NCBI GenBank assembly: GCA_029263295.1
Contig: JAJCXT010000092.1
Location: forward strand, 1-64,000
Reading direction: 5' to 3'
DNA from: Acidobacteriota bacterium
GTDB lineage: Bacteria > Acidobacteriota > UBA890 > WLXD01
DNA: 64,000 nucleotides
Of this stretch, positions 7,978-15,756 are shown piece by piece (positions within the stretch are counted from its first letter, which is position 1; every line of letters starts with the position of its first letter). The translations under genes were made by a program, and so were the position numbers. The notes beneath the pieces were generated by a model. It worked only from the letters and a program-made list of their open reading frames with translations, was not told where the DNA came from and searched no databases.

Positions 7978-9783
7978 TTGAGCTCCAGCAACGAGACGCT
8001 GAATGCCTGGGTCCGAGACGTAGCCAACCTGTGCCGACCCGATGCCGTCGTCTGGTGCGACGGATCGGAGGCCGAGTACAACCGGCTGAGCCAATTGATG
8101 GTTGAAACGGGCACGTACATCGCGCTCGATCCGCAGCGCAAGCCCAACAGCTACCTGTGCCGGTCCGACCCTGCTGACGTCGCGCGTGTCGAGGATCGGA
8201 CGTACATCTGCTCCGAGCGCGAAGAAGACGCTGGCCCGACCAACAACTGGGCCGACCCGGAAGAGATGCGCGCGCAACTCCGTGGCTACTACGAGGGCTG
8301 CATGCGCGGGCGCACGATGTACGTCATCCCTTACTCGATGGGCCCCATTGGCAGCGACATCGCAGGAATCGGCGTCGAGATCAGCGACTCGCCTTACGTG
8401 GTGTGCAACATGCACATCATGGCGCGTGTGGGAAATGCGGTACTCGACGTTCTCGGCAACAGCGACGACTTCGTGCGTGGCTTGCACTCGGTCGGTTACC
8501 CGCTGACCGACCCCAAGCAGTCCGACCTGGCGTGGCCGTGCAACGCTGACAACAAATACATCTGTCACTTCCCCGAAGCGCGCGAGATCATGTCGTTCGG
8601 GTCGGGCTACGGCGGCAACGCTCTGCTCGGCAAGAAGTGTCACGCGCTGCGCATCGCCTCGGTCAAGGCCCGCGACGAGGGCTGGATGGCCGAACACATG
8701 CTCATCCTCAAACTCACCTCTCCCGCGGGCGAGGTGAAGTACGTCGCGGCGGCCTTCCCCAGCGCCTGTGGCAAAACCAACCTGGCGATGATGAAGCCGT
8801 CGATCCCCGGCTGGAAGGTCGAGACGATCGGCGACGACATCGCATGGATGAAGTTCGGTCCTGATGGGCGCCTGTACGCGATCAACCCGGAGGCGGGCTT
8901 CTTCGGAGTGGCCCCCGGCACGAACGACCACTCCAACCCGAACGCGATGCGTTCGCTGGAGTCCAACGCCATCTTCACCAACGTGGCGCTCACCCAGGAC
9001 GGCGATGTCTGGTGGGAGGACATGAGCGAAGCACCGGAGCAACTCACCGACTGGTTGCGTCGCCCATGGACCCCAGGCGCCGATCGCGCCGCCGCGCATC
9101 CGAATTCCCGGTTCACGGCCCCGGCCTCCCAGTGCCCGGTAATCGCTGATGAATGGGAGGACCCGGCCGGCGTGCCGATCAGCGCCATTCTCTTCGGTGG
9201 CCGGCGCGACACGGTGGTTCCGCTCGTCACCGAGGCTTTCGATTGGGAGCACGGCACTTTCCTCGGTGCCACGATGTCATCCGCGAAGACGGCCGCCGCA
9301 GCGGGCGTCGTGGGCCAGGTACGCCGCGATCCGATGGCCATGCTGCCATTCTGCGGCTACCACATGGGCGACTACTTCGCGCATTGGCTGGCCATCGGAT
9401 CCCACGAGAACGCGCACCTGCCACGTATCTTCTACGTCAACTGGTTCCGCAAAGACGACGAGGGTCGCTTCCTGTGGCCCGGCTTCGGCGAAAACTCCCG
9501 GGTGCTCAAGTGGGTATTCGAGCGGTGTGCCGGCACAGTCGGCGCGGACGATACCGCCATCGGTCGGACACCGACCGCCGGTTCGCTTGACGTGGACGGG
9601 CTGGATCTGGACGGCCCACAAATGGCAGAGCTGTTGCGCGTCGATGCAGAAGGCTGGCGCGCGGAACTACCGCTCATCGAAGAGCACTTCGCGCAATTCG
9701 GCGACCGGCTGCCGCAAGCCCTCCGTACCCAGCTCGCGTCGCTCACGGAACGTCTGCAGGGAAAGACGACCGCCGGCAGCTAG
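7978..9783 (+). CDS. pckG: Phosphoenolpyruvate carboxykinase (GTP)
   Basis: This 601-residue cytoplasmic enzyme converts oxaloacetate and GTP to phosphoenolpyruvate, GDP and CO2, the committing step of gluconeogenesis from TCA intermediates. The GTP-type family is shown by the P-loop [13 protein letters not shown], the following metal and nucleotide region ([23 protein letters not shown]) and a length close to the usual 600-620. It starts at TTG, since TGA lies in frame just upstream at 7966-7968 and no ATG is available near the conserved N-terminus. Two hairpins follow the stop. It fits a heterotroph that makes sugars from amino acids or fatty acids, in line with the proteases and beta-oxidation genes of this window. 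Confidence 0.96.
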   Translation: MSSSNETLNAWVRDVANLCRPDAVVWCDGSEAEYNRLSQLMVETGTYIALDPQRKPNSYLCRSDPADVARVEDRTYICSEREEDAGPTNNWADPEEMRAQLRGYYEGCMRGRTMYVIPYSMGPIGSDIAGIGVEISDSPYVVCNMHIMARVGNAVLDVLGNSDDFVRGLHSVGYPLTDPKQSDLAWPCNADNKYICHFPEAREIMSFGSGYGGNALLGKKCHALRIASVKARDEGWMAEHMLILKLTSPAGEVKYVAAAFPSACGKTNLAMMKPSIPGWKVETIGDDIAWMKFGPDGRLYAINPEAGFFGVAPGTNDHSNPNAMRSLESNAIFTNVALTQDGDVWWEDMSEAPEQLTDWLRRPWTPGADRAAAHPNSRFTAPASQCPVIADEWEDPAGVPISAILFGGRRDTVVPLVTEAFDWEHGTFLGATMSSAKTAAAAGVVGQVRRDPMAMLPFCGYHMGDYFAHWLAIGSHENAHLPRIFYVNWFRKDDEGRFLWPGFGENSRVLKWVFERCAGTVGADDTAIGRTPTAGSLDVDGLDLDGPQMAELLRVDAEGWRAELPLIEEHFAQFGDRLPQALRTQLASLTERLQGKTTAGS

Positions 9784-9789
9784 TAGTGC

Positions 9790-9807
9790 CGGGCGGCGCG
9801 TCGCCCG
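9790..9807 (+). terminator. Short hairpin directly after pckG
   Basis: CGGGCG-GCGCGT-CGCCCG lies 6 nt after the pckG stop and forms a 6-bp GC stem. There is no U-tract. Confidence 0.4.
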
Positions 9808-9842
9808 ATCAGCACGACCACTGGGAGAATCCGCGCGGGGAC

Positions 9843-9877
9843 GGCACCGGCTGACGTGGCTGCGTACAGCCGGTGCC
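9843..9877. terminator. Strong hairpin between convergent pckG and arsR-like gene
   Basis: GGCACCGGCTG at 9843-9853 pairs perfectly with CAGCCGGTGCC at 9867-9877. The loop can extend the stem by three pairs with one bulged base. The element lies between two convergent stops and probably ends transcription from both sides, although no U-tract is present. Confidence 0.6.
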
Positions 9878-9927
9878 ATCCACCATCACGCGGTGGCCTT
9901 GGGGCCAAAACCTCTTGCCAGGTACCG

Positions 9928-10194
9928 CTAGCAGGCCTCGATCCAGGCCTCGATCCGGCGGTGCAGATCCTCGAGTCCGTCGCGTCGTGCGCGGTAGATG
10001 CGCTGCGCCCCCCGCTGCTCCACCTCGACCAGCCGTGCGGCCCGCAGCACTTTCAGATGCTGCGACACCGCGGGTTGGCTCACCGGTGCGCTCGCAGCCA
10101 GTTCCCCCACCGAACGCGGTGCCTCGACGATCCTGTCGAACAGCGCCCGCCGCGTCGGATCTGCGAGTGCCGCCAGCGCCCTAACATCATCCAC
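9928..10194 (-). CDS. ArsR/SmtB-family winged-helix repressor
   Basis: This 88-residue protein is a minimal ArsR-type winged helix. ALADPTRRALFDRIVEAP opens the fold, and the recognition helix SQPAVSQHLKVLRAARLVE and wing RGAQRIYRA follow. No CxC or other metal-binding cysteine pattern is present and the only Cys is the last residue, so a metal sensor is unlikely. The group resembles ArsR regulators that sit beside SRPBCC genes, but no such gene is adjacent. The GTG start stands one base from a 12-bp palindrome, leaving no room for a ribosome binding site, which suggests a leaderless mRNA and autorepression. Confidence 0.88.
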   Translation of the reverse strand: MDDVRALAALADPTRRALFDRIVEAPRSVGELAASAPVSQPAVSQHLKVLRAARLVEVEQRGAQRIYRARRDGLEDLHRRIEAWIEAC

Positions 10195-10195
10195 T

Positions 10196-10220
10196 ACTTA
10201 TATAAGTAATATCTAATATT
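10196..10220 (-). promoter_or_regulatory. AT-rich palindromes abutting the arsR-like start: probable operator and -10 box
   Basis: ACTTATATAAGT (10196-10207) is a perfect 12-bp palindrome and AATAT-CTA-ATATT (10208-10220) is a second inverted repeat directly beside it, in an otherwise GC-rich sequence. On the minus strand TATAAG ends two bases before the GTG start, the spacing expected of a -10 box for a leaderless transcript. TTGAAT lies 15 nt further upstream as a possible -35. ArsR-family repressors commonly bind AT-rich inverted repeats that overlap their own promoter. Confidence 0.55.
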
Positions 10221-10297
10221 CAAAATAAACTCAAGCTCGACCACGACCGGCATAGCTGAGCAGAGCTTGCGGGGGTATCGCCCCCCTGGCCGACCCG

Positions 10298-12943
10298 CTA
10301 GTTCTGGCCTGCGCCAGTAACGACCGGCGAGGCAGTCGCCGCGACCGCCTCGCCGTGCGAAATCGCCCGGTATCCCTCGGCCACCTGGGGCCGTCCCCAG
10401 GCGTCATAGAGGTCCGCTATCCAGCCCGCGAACTCAAGAACATCCACATCCTCGGGGCCCCATCGCTTGAAGGCAGCGTTGTAGGCCTTCAGGAGGCACT
10501 CTTCACCCTCTATATAGCGATCGAGCGCGGTGAGCGCCCGCCCCTTGCGCGCCAGTGCGTACACCACCTCGGGGTGATCGGTAGGCAACTTTGTGTCGAG
10601 GATCGCCATGGTCCGCTCGTAGTGCTCGAATGCCAACGCGACATCCCCGCGATCGAACTCCAGACTGCCTAACTGCCGGTACACATACGCCACCTGAACC
10701 GCGCCCTCCCCCCAGACCGCCGTCGAGATTTCCAAGCTCTCGCTCAAGAGCTCCTCGGCTTCGGGAAACCTCTTCATGCCAGTGAGCAGCACGGCGAGAT
10801 TGCTGATGCTGACCACGACTCCGGGGTGTTGTGCCCCGAGCGTGCGGCGGGATATGGCGAGAGCCTCCCGGTAGAGGGGCTCCGCCTCCTCCAGTTTGTC
10901 CCGATCGTGCAACAGGACCGCCAGGTTGTTGAGCGAGGTCGCCACTTCCGGATGAGTATCGCCAAGCACGCGACGCGAAATCGCGAGCGATTCCATATAC
11001 ATCTCCTCCGCGGCGTCATACTCGTCGCGATCGTGGAGGATCGTAGCCACGTTGTTCAGACTCCCGGCCACGTCTCTGTGATCGGGACCCAACACCTCCC
11101 TCCGGATCGCCAGCCCATCCCGATAGGCTTGTTCAGCCGCTTCCTCGTCGCCGCGTTCTTGATAGATGTTGCCGAGGTTGTCGAGCGACGTCGCGACATC
11201 AGCGTGCTGAGCACCGAAGATGCGTCGTCGCATGGCCAGCGCTTCATCATAGAGTCGCTCGGCACCGTCGAAATCACCGCGGTCGTACCGCACCTCCCCC
11301 AGCGCGTTAAGTGTCTCCGCGATCTCTGCGTGATCGCCGCCGAAGAGCTGACGCCGCAGCGTGAGCGCCTGGCGCAGCTGCTCGTCGGCCTCATCGAAAC
11401 GCCCCAGTCGAGCGAAGGTCTTGCCGATCGTGTATCGGATCACCGCCTCGATTTCGGGGTTCTCCGCGAAAGACGTACCGATCCGGGGAACAGCGTCCTC
11501 GACCGCTGCCAGCACGGAAACGTCGCGCCCCAGGCCCTCGATCGGGTCGGCGGCCGCGAGCACTTCCTGGAGGAAGGCGCTGACTGCCACGGCTTCGGCC
11601 GCTGCGTGCTCGGCACGATCACGTTCCGCCGCCACCCGTCGTGACTGCAAGAAGATCGTTCCGGTGAGAACGATCCCGAAGAGCATCGCAGTCGCGGCTA
11701 TGGCTGTGGGGACCCTGTGCCGGCGCAGAAACTTGCCAGCACGATAGCCAAAAGTGTCCGGCTGGGCGGCCACGGGACGACCTTCGAGATGATTCGCCAG
11801 ATCGTCTGCGAGCTTCTCCACAGATGAGTAGCGGCGTGGCGGCTCCTTGCGCAGAGCCTTGAGCACGATGTTGTCGAGATCGCCACCGAGCTCCCGTCGC
11901 AACCGCTCTGGCGTCGCCTGCCGCGCGCGTGCTACCGACTCGGGGCTTATCTCGCGCACTCCTCCGTCGCGTCCCGGCTCCTCGGAGTGCACCTCGACCA
12001 CGTCGCTCGGACGGTCGGGCTCGGCGGTGCATACGGTGAGCTCCATCTCGTGCAACGGCAGATCGCTAAGCGTGTAAGGGCGGTGCCCGGTAAGCAATTC
12101 ATACAGGAGCACTCCCAGCGAGTAGACATCGCTCGCCGTGGTCACCGCCTTTCCCTGCATCTGCTCGGGACTCGCGTACTCGGGCGTCATGACCCGAAGC
12201 TCCATCACGGTGGGCTCGCGCGTGTCGGAGCTGAGTTCCGGGTTGAGCAGTTTGGCGATGCCGAAGTCGAGCAATTTGGGAACACCATCCGCAGTCACGA
12301 GGATGTTTCCCGGCTTGAGGTCGCGATGAACCACCAGGTTCTGGTGCGCGAGCCTTACGGCATCGCACACTGACCGGAACAGCCTGATGCGATCTCTCAA
12401 CGGCAGCCGGTTGTTGTCACAGTAGTGGTGCAGCGGCTCGCCCTCGATGTACTCCATGACGAAGTAGGGCAAGCCATCTTCGGTAGACCCACCATCGAGA
12501 AGCCGCGCTATGTTCGGATGGTCGATCGATGCGAGAATCTGCCGCTCACTGCGAAAACGCTGGAGCATTTCGTCGGTGGCCATGCCTCGCCTTATGACCT
12601 TGAGCGCCACCCTGAGCTGAAACTCGTCGTCATCGCGCACCGCCAAGTACACCGAGCCAGTGCCCCCGCGCCCTACTCGACGGACGACCCGATAGGGTCC
12701 GAGACGCTTGCCCACCAGCGGTGCATCGGCCTCGAGCGAAAGGACCGCCGCCGCGTCCGCGCCTGGCGGTCGGCTCATGAACGTGCCGGCCTCATCGTGC
12801 GAAGAGAGGAGCGACTCGAGCTCGACACGCAACGTGGAGTCGTCGCCGCTGACCTCTTCGATGAAGTCCTGCCTTTCCTCGCCACGGCGCTCGAGCGCCA
12901 GCTGGAACAGGTCCTTGACCTCGTCCCAGCGGTCCTTCTTCAT
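10298..12943 (-). CDS. Membrane-anchored Ser/Thr protein kinase with C-terminal TPR array
   Basis: This 881-residue protein has a Hanks-type kinase domain at about 83-390 with the Gly loop GRGGTGSV, Lys115 in ALKVI, catalytic HRDLKPGN (Asp208) and DFG at 226-228. A single membrane helix follows (AIAATAMLFGIVLTGTIFL), then a short coiled coil and an extracytoplasmic array of 42-residue kinesin-light-chain-type TPRs (for example HPEVATSLNNLAVLLHDR). The N-terminal 80 residues carry the short helical prefix (KDRWDEVKDLFQLALERR) typical of kinases beside TIGR02999-type sigma factors. It overlaps the sigma gene by ATGA, so the two are translationally coupled. Likely role: signalling from a periplasmic protein interaction to the cytoplasm. 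Targets are unknown. Confidence 0.92.
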   Translation of the reverse strand: MKKDRWDEVKDLFQLALERRGEERQDFIEEVSGDDSTLRVELESLLSSHDEAGTFMSRPPGADAAAVLSLEADAPLVGKRLGPYRVVRRVGRGGTGSVYLAVRDDDEFQLRVALKVIRRGMATDEMLQRFRSERQILASIDHPNIARLLDGGSTEDGLPYFVMEYIEGEPLHHYCDNNRLPLRDRIRLFRSVCDAVRLAHQNLVVHRDLKPGNILVTADGVPKLLDFGIAKLLNPELSSDTREPTVMELRVMTPEYASPEQMQGKAVTTASDVYSLGVLLYELLTGHRPYTLSDLPLHEMELTVCTAEPDRPSDVVEVHSEEPGRDGGVREISPESVARARQATPERLRRELGGDLDNIVLKALRKEPPRRYSSVEKLADDLANHLEGRPVAAQPDTFGYRAGKFLRRHRVPTAIAATAMLFGIVLTGTIFLQSRRVAAERDRAEHAAAEAVAVSAFLQEVLAAADPIEGLGRDVSVLAAVEDAVPRIGTSFAENPEIEAVIRYTIGKTFARLGRFDEADEQLRQALTLRRQLFGGDHAEIAETLNALGEVRYDRGDFDGAERLYDEALAMRRRIFGAQHADVATSLDNLGNIYQERGDEEAAEQAYRDGLAIRREVLGPDHRDVAGSLNNVATILHDRDEYDAAEEMYMESLAISRRVLGDTHPEVATSLNNLAVLLHDRDKLEEAEPLYREALAISRRTLGAQHPGVVVSISNLAVLLTGMKRFPEAEELLSESLEISTAVWGEGAVQVAYVYRQLGSLEFDRGDVALAFEHYERTMAILDTKLPTDHPEVVYALARKGRALTALDRYIEGEECLLKAYNAAFKRWGPEDVDVLEFAGWIADLYDAWGRPQVAEGYRAISHGEAVAATASPVVTGAGQN

Positions 12944-13521
12944 CCAGACGAACTCCTGGTCAACTCACGATGCATCCACGCGCGGGCGGTCGCCCACTCG
13001 CGTTTCACCGTCGCCGGCGACACGCCGAGCACCTCGGCGGTCTCCTCGATCGTGAGGCCGCCAAAATATCGGAGCTCGACCAGACGCACTGCACGAGAAT
13101 CGAACTCCTCCAACCTGGTCAAGATGTCATCCAGCACTACCAGGTCAACGCTCCGCCTGGAACGCGGAGTCAACGAGTCCTCGAACTCGACGATCGTCAC
13201 GCCGCCGCCGCGCTTGGCCGCTTGACGCCGCCGCGCATAGTCCACCAGTATGCGCCGCATGAGCTGGGCCGCGATACCAAAAAAGTGCGCTCGGTTACGC
13301 CAGTGGACCCGGGTCTGATCAACAAGCCTCAGATAGGCCTCGTTTACCAGCGCAGTCGCCTGCAAGGTGTGCCCCGGTTTCTCTCCGACGAGTTGGCCGC
13401 TAGCGATCCTGCGAAGTTCTTCATAGACGGCCCGCAGGAGCTGGTCACGCGCTCCCACCTCGCCGCCATTCCAGGCGATCAGGAGCTGCGTAACGTCAGT
13501 ATTGTCGGCCGACTCAGACAT
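12940..13521 (-). CDS. ECF-type RNA polymerase sigma factor (TIGR02999-like)
   Basis: The 193-residue protein has sigma region 2 at about 20-95 (LNEAYLRL-like VNEAYLRLVDQ, FFGIAAQLMRRILVDYAR) and region 4 at about 130-190 with the helix-turn-helix YFGGLTIEETAEVLGVSPATVKREW. No anti-sigma gene is adjacent. Instead its stop overlaps the start of a Ser/Thr kinase with TPRs by 4 nt, the arrangement typical of kinase-associated ECF groups in Acidobacteria, Planctomycetes and some Xanthomonadales. The start follows a GAGGA motif. Activity may be controlled by phosphorylation by the neighbouring kinase, which is inference from gene order and known ECF groups. Confidence 0.93.
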   Translation of the reverse strand: MSESADNTDVTQLLIAWNGGEVGARDQLLRAVYEELRRIASGQLVGEKPGHTLQATALVNEAYLRLVDQTRVHWRNRAHFFGIAAQLMRRILVDYARRRQAAKRGGGVTIVEFEDSLTPRSRRSVDLVVLDDILTRLEEFDSRAVRLVELRYFGGLTIEETAEVLGVSPATVKREWATARAWMHRELTRSSSG

Positions 13522-13630
13522 GGGTTCCTCGGGGTCGAGCGCGAGTTTAGCAGGCTAAGGAACGACCCCTAGAGCCGCCCAGGCATTGAGTCATCCGCGG
13601 AAGAAATCGAGGCTACCGGACTCTTTTCGT

Positions 13631-13659
13631 CGAATCGGCAGTTTTCTTGAGCCGATTCG
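13631..13659. repeat. 9-bp inverted repeat
   Basis: CGAATCGGC and GCCGATTCG are exact reverse complements separated by 11 nt. The element lies about 110 nt upstream of the ECF sigma gene, with no coding gene around it. Confidence 0.6.
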
Positions 13660-13694
13660 CGACTGGTTTGCGCGTTGTCTTATGAGGCTTGTAC

Positions 13695-13715
13695 GGCGTT
13701 CTGTCGTAGAACGCC
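13695..13715. repeat. 8-bp inverted repeat with 5-nt loop
   Basis: GGCGTTCT-GTCGT-AGAACGCC is a perfect compact hairpin, 35 nt from the previous inverted repeat. Confidence 0.6.
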
Positions 13716-13806
13716 CGCATACCTGGCACAAAGTCTCGCTTTGGGAGGTCGGCGGAGCGCGATTGCAGGGGTCTTCGTCGCGCCGAGTCGGCCTCCCTAT
13801 CCACGG

Positions 13807-13834
13807 CCCGGAGTTCCTGACGCGGAACTCCGGG
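13807..13834 (-). terminator. Probable terminator of the DUF1015 gene
   Basis: CCCGGAGTTC and GAACTCCGGG form a perfect 10-bp stem around an 8-nt loop. The hairpin starts 30 nt after the DUF1015 stop on the minus strand. No U-tract follows. Confidence 0.5.
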
Positions 13835-13864
13835 TCGTCGAATCTCAGCTACCCGCGCTGCTTC

Positions 13865-15106
13865 CTAACTGAGCGGCAAGACAACGAGGCCGTCGCGGAG
13901 CTTCGGCTCGAACCAGGTGCTCTTCGTAGGCATCATCTCGCCGGCATCGGCGACCTCGAGGACCTCATCGAGCCCTGTTCGATAGAACGAGAACGCCGCG
14001 ACATGTTCGCCGGAGTCCACGCGACGTTCGAGTTCGGCGACACCGCGAATGCCGCCAATGAACTCGATGCGAGAATCGGTCTGTTGATTCGTGATTCCCA
14101 GCAGAGGGGCGAGGCAGTGCTTCTCCAGCAGGTTGATATCGAGTCGGCCAACGGGGTCCATGGGGATGCGATCCGGGCGGATCACGAGTCGGTACCACTG
14201 GCCGGCACAGTAGAGCCCGAACACGCCAGAGCGCTCCGGCTCGACGGCCGCGGCGGCTGGCTCCACATCGAAGCTCTCTGCCAGCCCCGCCAGCAATCCA
14301 TCCAGGTCACCGTCACCCAGCGTAGACACCACCCGATTGTAGGGCAGGATCTGGACTTGGTCGTGGGGGAAAAGCACAGCCAAGAACCAGTCTGCAGGAG
14401 CGACATCGGTGTCCTCGAGCCGTTGGGCTGCCCGCCATTCGGCCAGCTTCGCCGCCGCCGCCGAGCGATGATGCCCGTCGGCCATGTACACCGCTGGCAT
14501 CGCGTTGATCGCGCCCGCAAGGGAGGCGATCGAGTCCGGATCGGCGATCACCCACAATTCGTGCCGGATCCCATCCGCGGCTTCGACAACAGTGTCGGGA
14601 GGTCTCGAGCTCAGCTGTGCGATCTCGGCGTCGAGCGCGGCCTCGGCGCGGTACGCGAGAAAGAGGGTACCCGCGTGGGCATCCAGCGCGTCCGCGTTGC
14701 GGGCCCGATCCTCCACCTTCTTGGCGTTGGTCAGTTCGTGCTGTTTGATCCGGCCATCGAGATACGCTGCGAGGCTAGCCGCAGCCACCACGCCCGTCTG
14801 GACGTGCGCACCCATCGTGAGCCGGTATAGGTACAACGACGGCGTCTCTTCGCGACGCAGGAGCCCCTGCTCGACCAACCTGTCGAGATTCGCGCGCCCT
14901 CGAGCGTGAACTTCTGCGGCATGCGGGTCGACACCCGGCGGGAAATCGATCTCCGGCTTGGACACGTGCAAGAAAGAATCAACGTTGTCGCCGACAAGAG
15001 CGCGCGCTTCCTCGGTGTCCACGACGTCGTAGGGCGGAGCCGCAACGCTGGGAGCACGCTCCGGACAGACGCGGAGACCGCGGAATGGACGGACGATATC
15101 GGTCAT
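13865..15106 (-). CDS. DUF1015 family protein
   Basis: This 413-residue cytoplasmic protein matches DUF1015 (PF06245) from its first residues (IVRPFRGLRV, APPYDVVD) to the conserved central YMADGHHRSAAA and the ending DWFLAVLFPHDQVQILPYNR region. Members are found beside serine-biosynthesis genes in many bacteria and beside other pathways in others, and their reaction is not established. The ORF track extends it by 93 codons, but ATG at 15104-15106 matches the conserved N-terminus. It begins 20 nt after the Mog-type gene on the same strand, so the two are probably cotranscribed. Confidence 0.85.
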   Translation of the reverse strand: MTDIVRPFRGLRVCPERAPSVAAPPYDVVDTEEARALVGDNVDSFLHVSKPEIDFPPGVDPHAAEVHARGRANLDRLVEQGLLRREETPSLYLYRLTMGAHVQTGVVAAASLAAYLDGRIKQHELTNAKKVEDRARNADALDAHAGTLFLAYRAEAALDAEIAQLSSRPPDTVVEAADGIRHELWVIADPDSIASLAGAINAMPAVYMADGHHRSAAAAKLAEWRAAQRLEDTDVAPADWFLAVLFPHDQVQILPYNRVVSTLGDGDLDGLLAGLAESFDVEPAAAAVEPERSGVFGLYCAGQWYRLVIRPDRIPMDPVGRLDINLLEKHCLAPLLGITNQQTDSRIEFIGGIRGVAELERRVDSGEHVAAFSFYRTGLDEVLEVADAGEMMPTKSTWFEPKLRDGLVVLPLS

Positions 15107-15126
15107 GGCTTGATCTCTTGCCTGGG

Positions 15127-15660
15127 CTACGACCCTGGGCGGAAAGCGGTGATGTGTTCTGGATCGGTCGCGAGACAAGGTCCCCCGATCAGATCGATGC
15201 AATACGGCACAGCCGCGAATACCGCATCGAGGCATTCGGAGATGGCCTTTGGGCTGCCAGGAAGATTGATGATCAGGCAACTGCCACGCGTGCCGGCCGT
15301 CTGCCGCGACAGGATCGCGGTGGGCACGAAGCGAAGCGACTCGGTACGCATCGCTTCGCCGAAGCCTGGCAGCATGCGTTCGCACACCGCTGCGGTCGCC
15401 TCTGGCGTCACGTCGCGCGGTGCCGGTCCCGTACCGCCAGTGGTGATAACCAGGCAGCAGCCCGCTTGATCACTCAACTCGATGAGCGTCTCGACGATCA
15501 GCCCTGTCTCGTCGGCCACGATGTGCGCGATCACGTCGATCGGACTCTTCAGCACGCGATCGAGGTAGGCGCGCACCGCGGGACCGCCGCGATCCTCGTA
15601 CTCACCACGGCTGGCGCGATCCGAGACAGTAACGATGCCGATCTTGGCAGGGGCGGACAA
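15127..15660 (-). CDS. mog: MogA/MoaB-family molybdopterin adenylyltransferase
   Basis: This 177-residue protein is a MogA/MoaB-like enzyme that adenylates molybdopterin before molybdenum insertion. Family marks are IGIVTVSDRASRGEYEDRGG at the N-terminus, the nucleotide-binding TTGGTGPAPRDVTPEAT and LIINLPGSPKAISECLDAV. It starts at TTG, because TGA is directly upstream in frame and GGAGG stands 5 nt before TTG. It would supply cofactor to the molybdoenzyme encoded at 2.4-5.4 kb. The DUF1015 gene follows on the same strand and the BNR protein gene is divergent. MogA and MoaB are hard to tell apart from sequence alone, so the symbol is a family-level choice. Confidence 0.9.
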   Translation of the reverse strand: MSAPAKIGIVTVSDRASRGEYEDRGGPAVRAYLDRVLKSPIDVIAHIVADETGLIVETLIELSDQAGCCLVITTGGTGPAPRDVTPEATAAVCERMLPGFGEAMRTESLRFVPTAILSRQTAGTRGSCLIINLPGSPKAISECLDAVFAAVPYCIDLIGGPCLATDPEHITAFRPGS

Positions 15661-15684
15661 TCAATCCTCCGGCCGGCTGGACGG

Positions 15685-15711
15685 TTGCGACTAGCCGAAC
15701 AAAGATACAAC
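15685..15711 (+). promoter_or_regulatory. Possible promoter of the secreted BNR protein
   Basis: TTGCGA (15685-15690) and TACAAC (15706-15711) are spaced by 15 nt, which is short for a sigma-70 promoter. They lie about 46 nt upstream of the TTG start in the 96-nt divergent gap to the mog gene. Confidence 0.3.
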
Positions 15712-15756
15712 CCCACGCGACAACAGATTACCCGCCACGCACCGCTGGAGAACTCG

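Larger units (their letters stand above)
13522..13864. other. 343-nt intergenic region with three perfect hairpins
   Basis: No convincing gene lies here. The 63-codon minus-strand ORF 13613-13804 has no ribosome binding site and is basic low-information sequence. Three inverted repeats are present: CGAATCGGC/GCCGATTCG (13631-13659), GGCGTTCT/AGAACGCC (13695-13715) and CCCGGAGTTC/GAACTCCGGG (13807-13834). TTAGCAGGCTAA at 13547-13558 is a fourth small inverted repeat close to the sigma start. The first two could be part of a structured leader or small RNA. The third is a likely terminator for the DUF1015 gene. Confidence 0.55.

Noticed and set aside
7900-9252. 450-codon minus-strand ORF
   Set aside because: Antisense to pckG, which has unmistakable GTP-PEPCK motifs.
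10500-11420. Regularly spaced similar sequences suggesting a CRISPR-like array
   Set aside because: They are the roughly 126-bp repeats that encode 42-residue TPR units of the kinase. The repeats are imperfect and coding, with no spacers.
13613-13804. 63-codon minus-strand ORF
   Set aside because: No ribosome binding site, no recognised family, and it covers two perfect hairpins that better explain the sequence.
13586-14830. 414-codon plus-strand ORF
   Set aside because: Antisense to the DUF1015 gene.
15085-15756. N-terminal extension of the BNR protein in the ORF track
   Set aside because: It runs antisense through the mog gene. A good signal peptide begins at TTG 15757.
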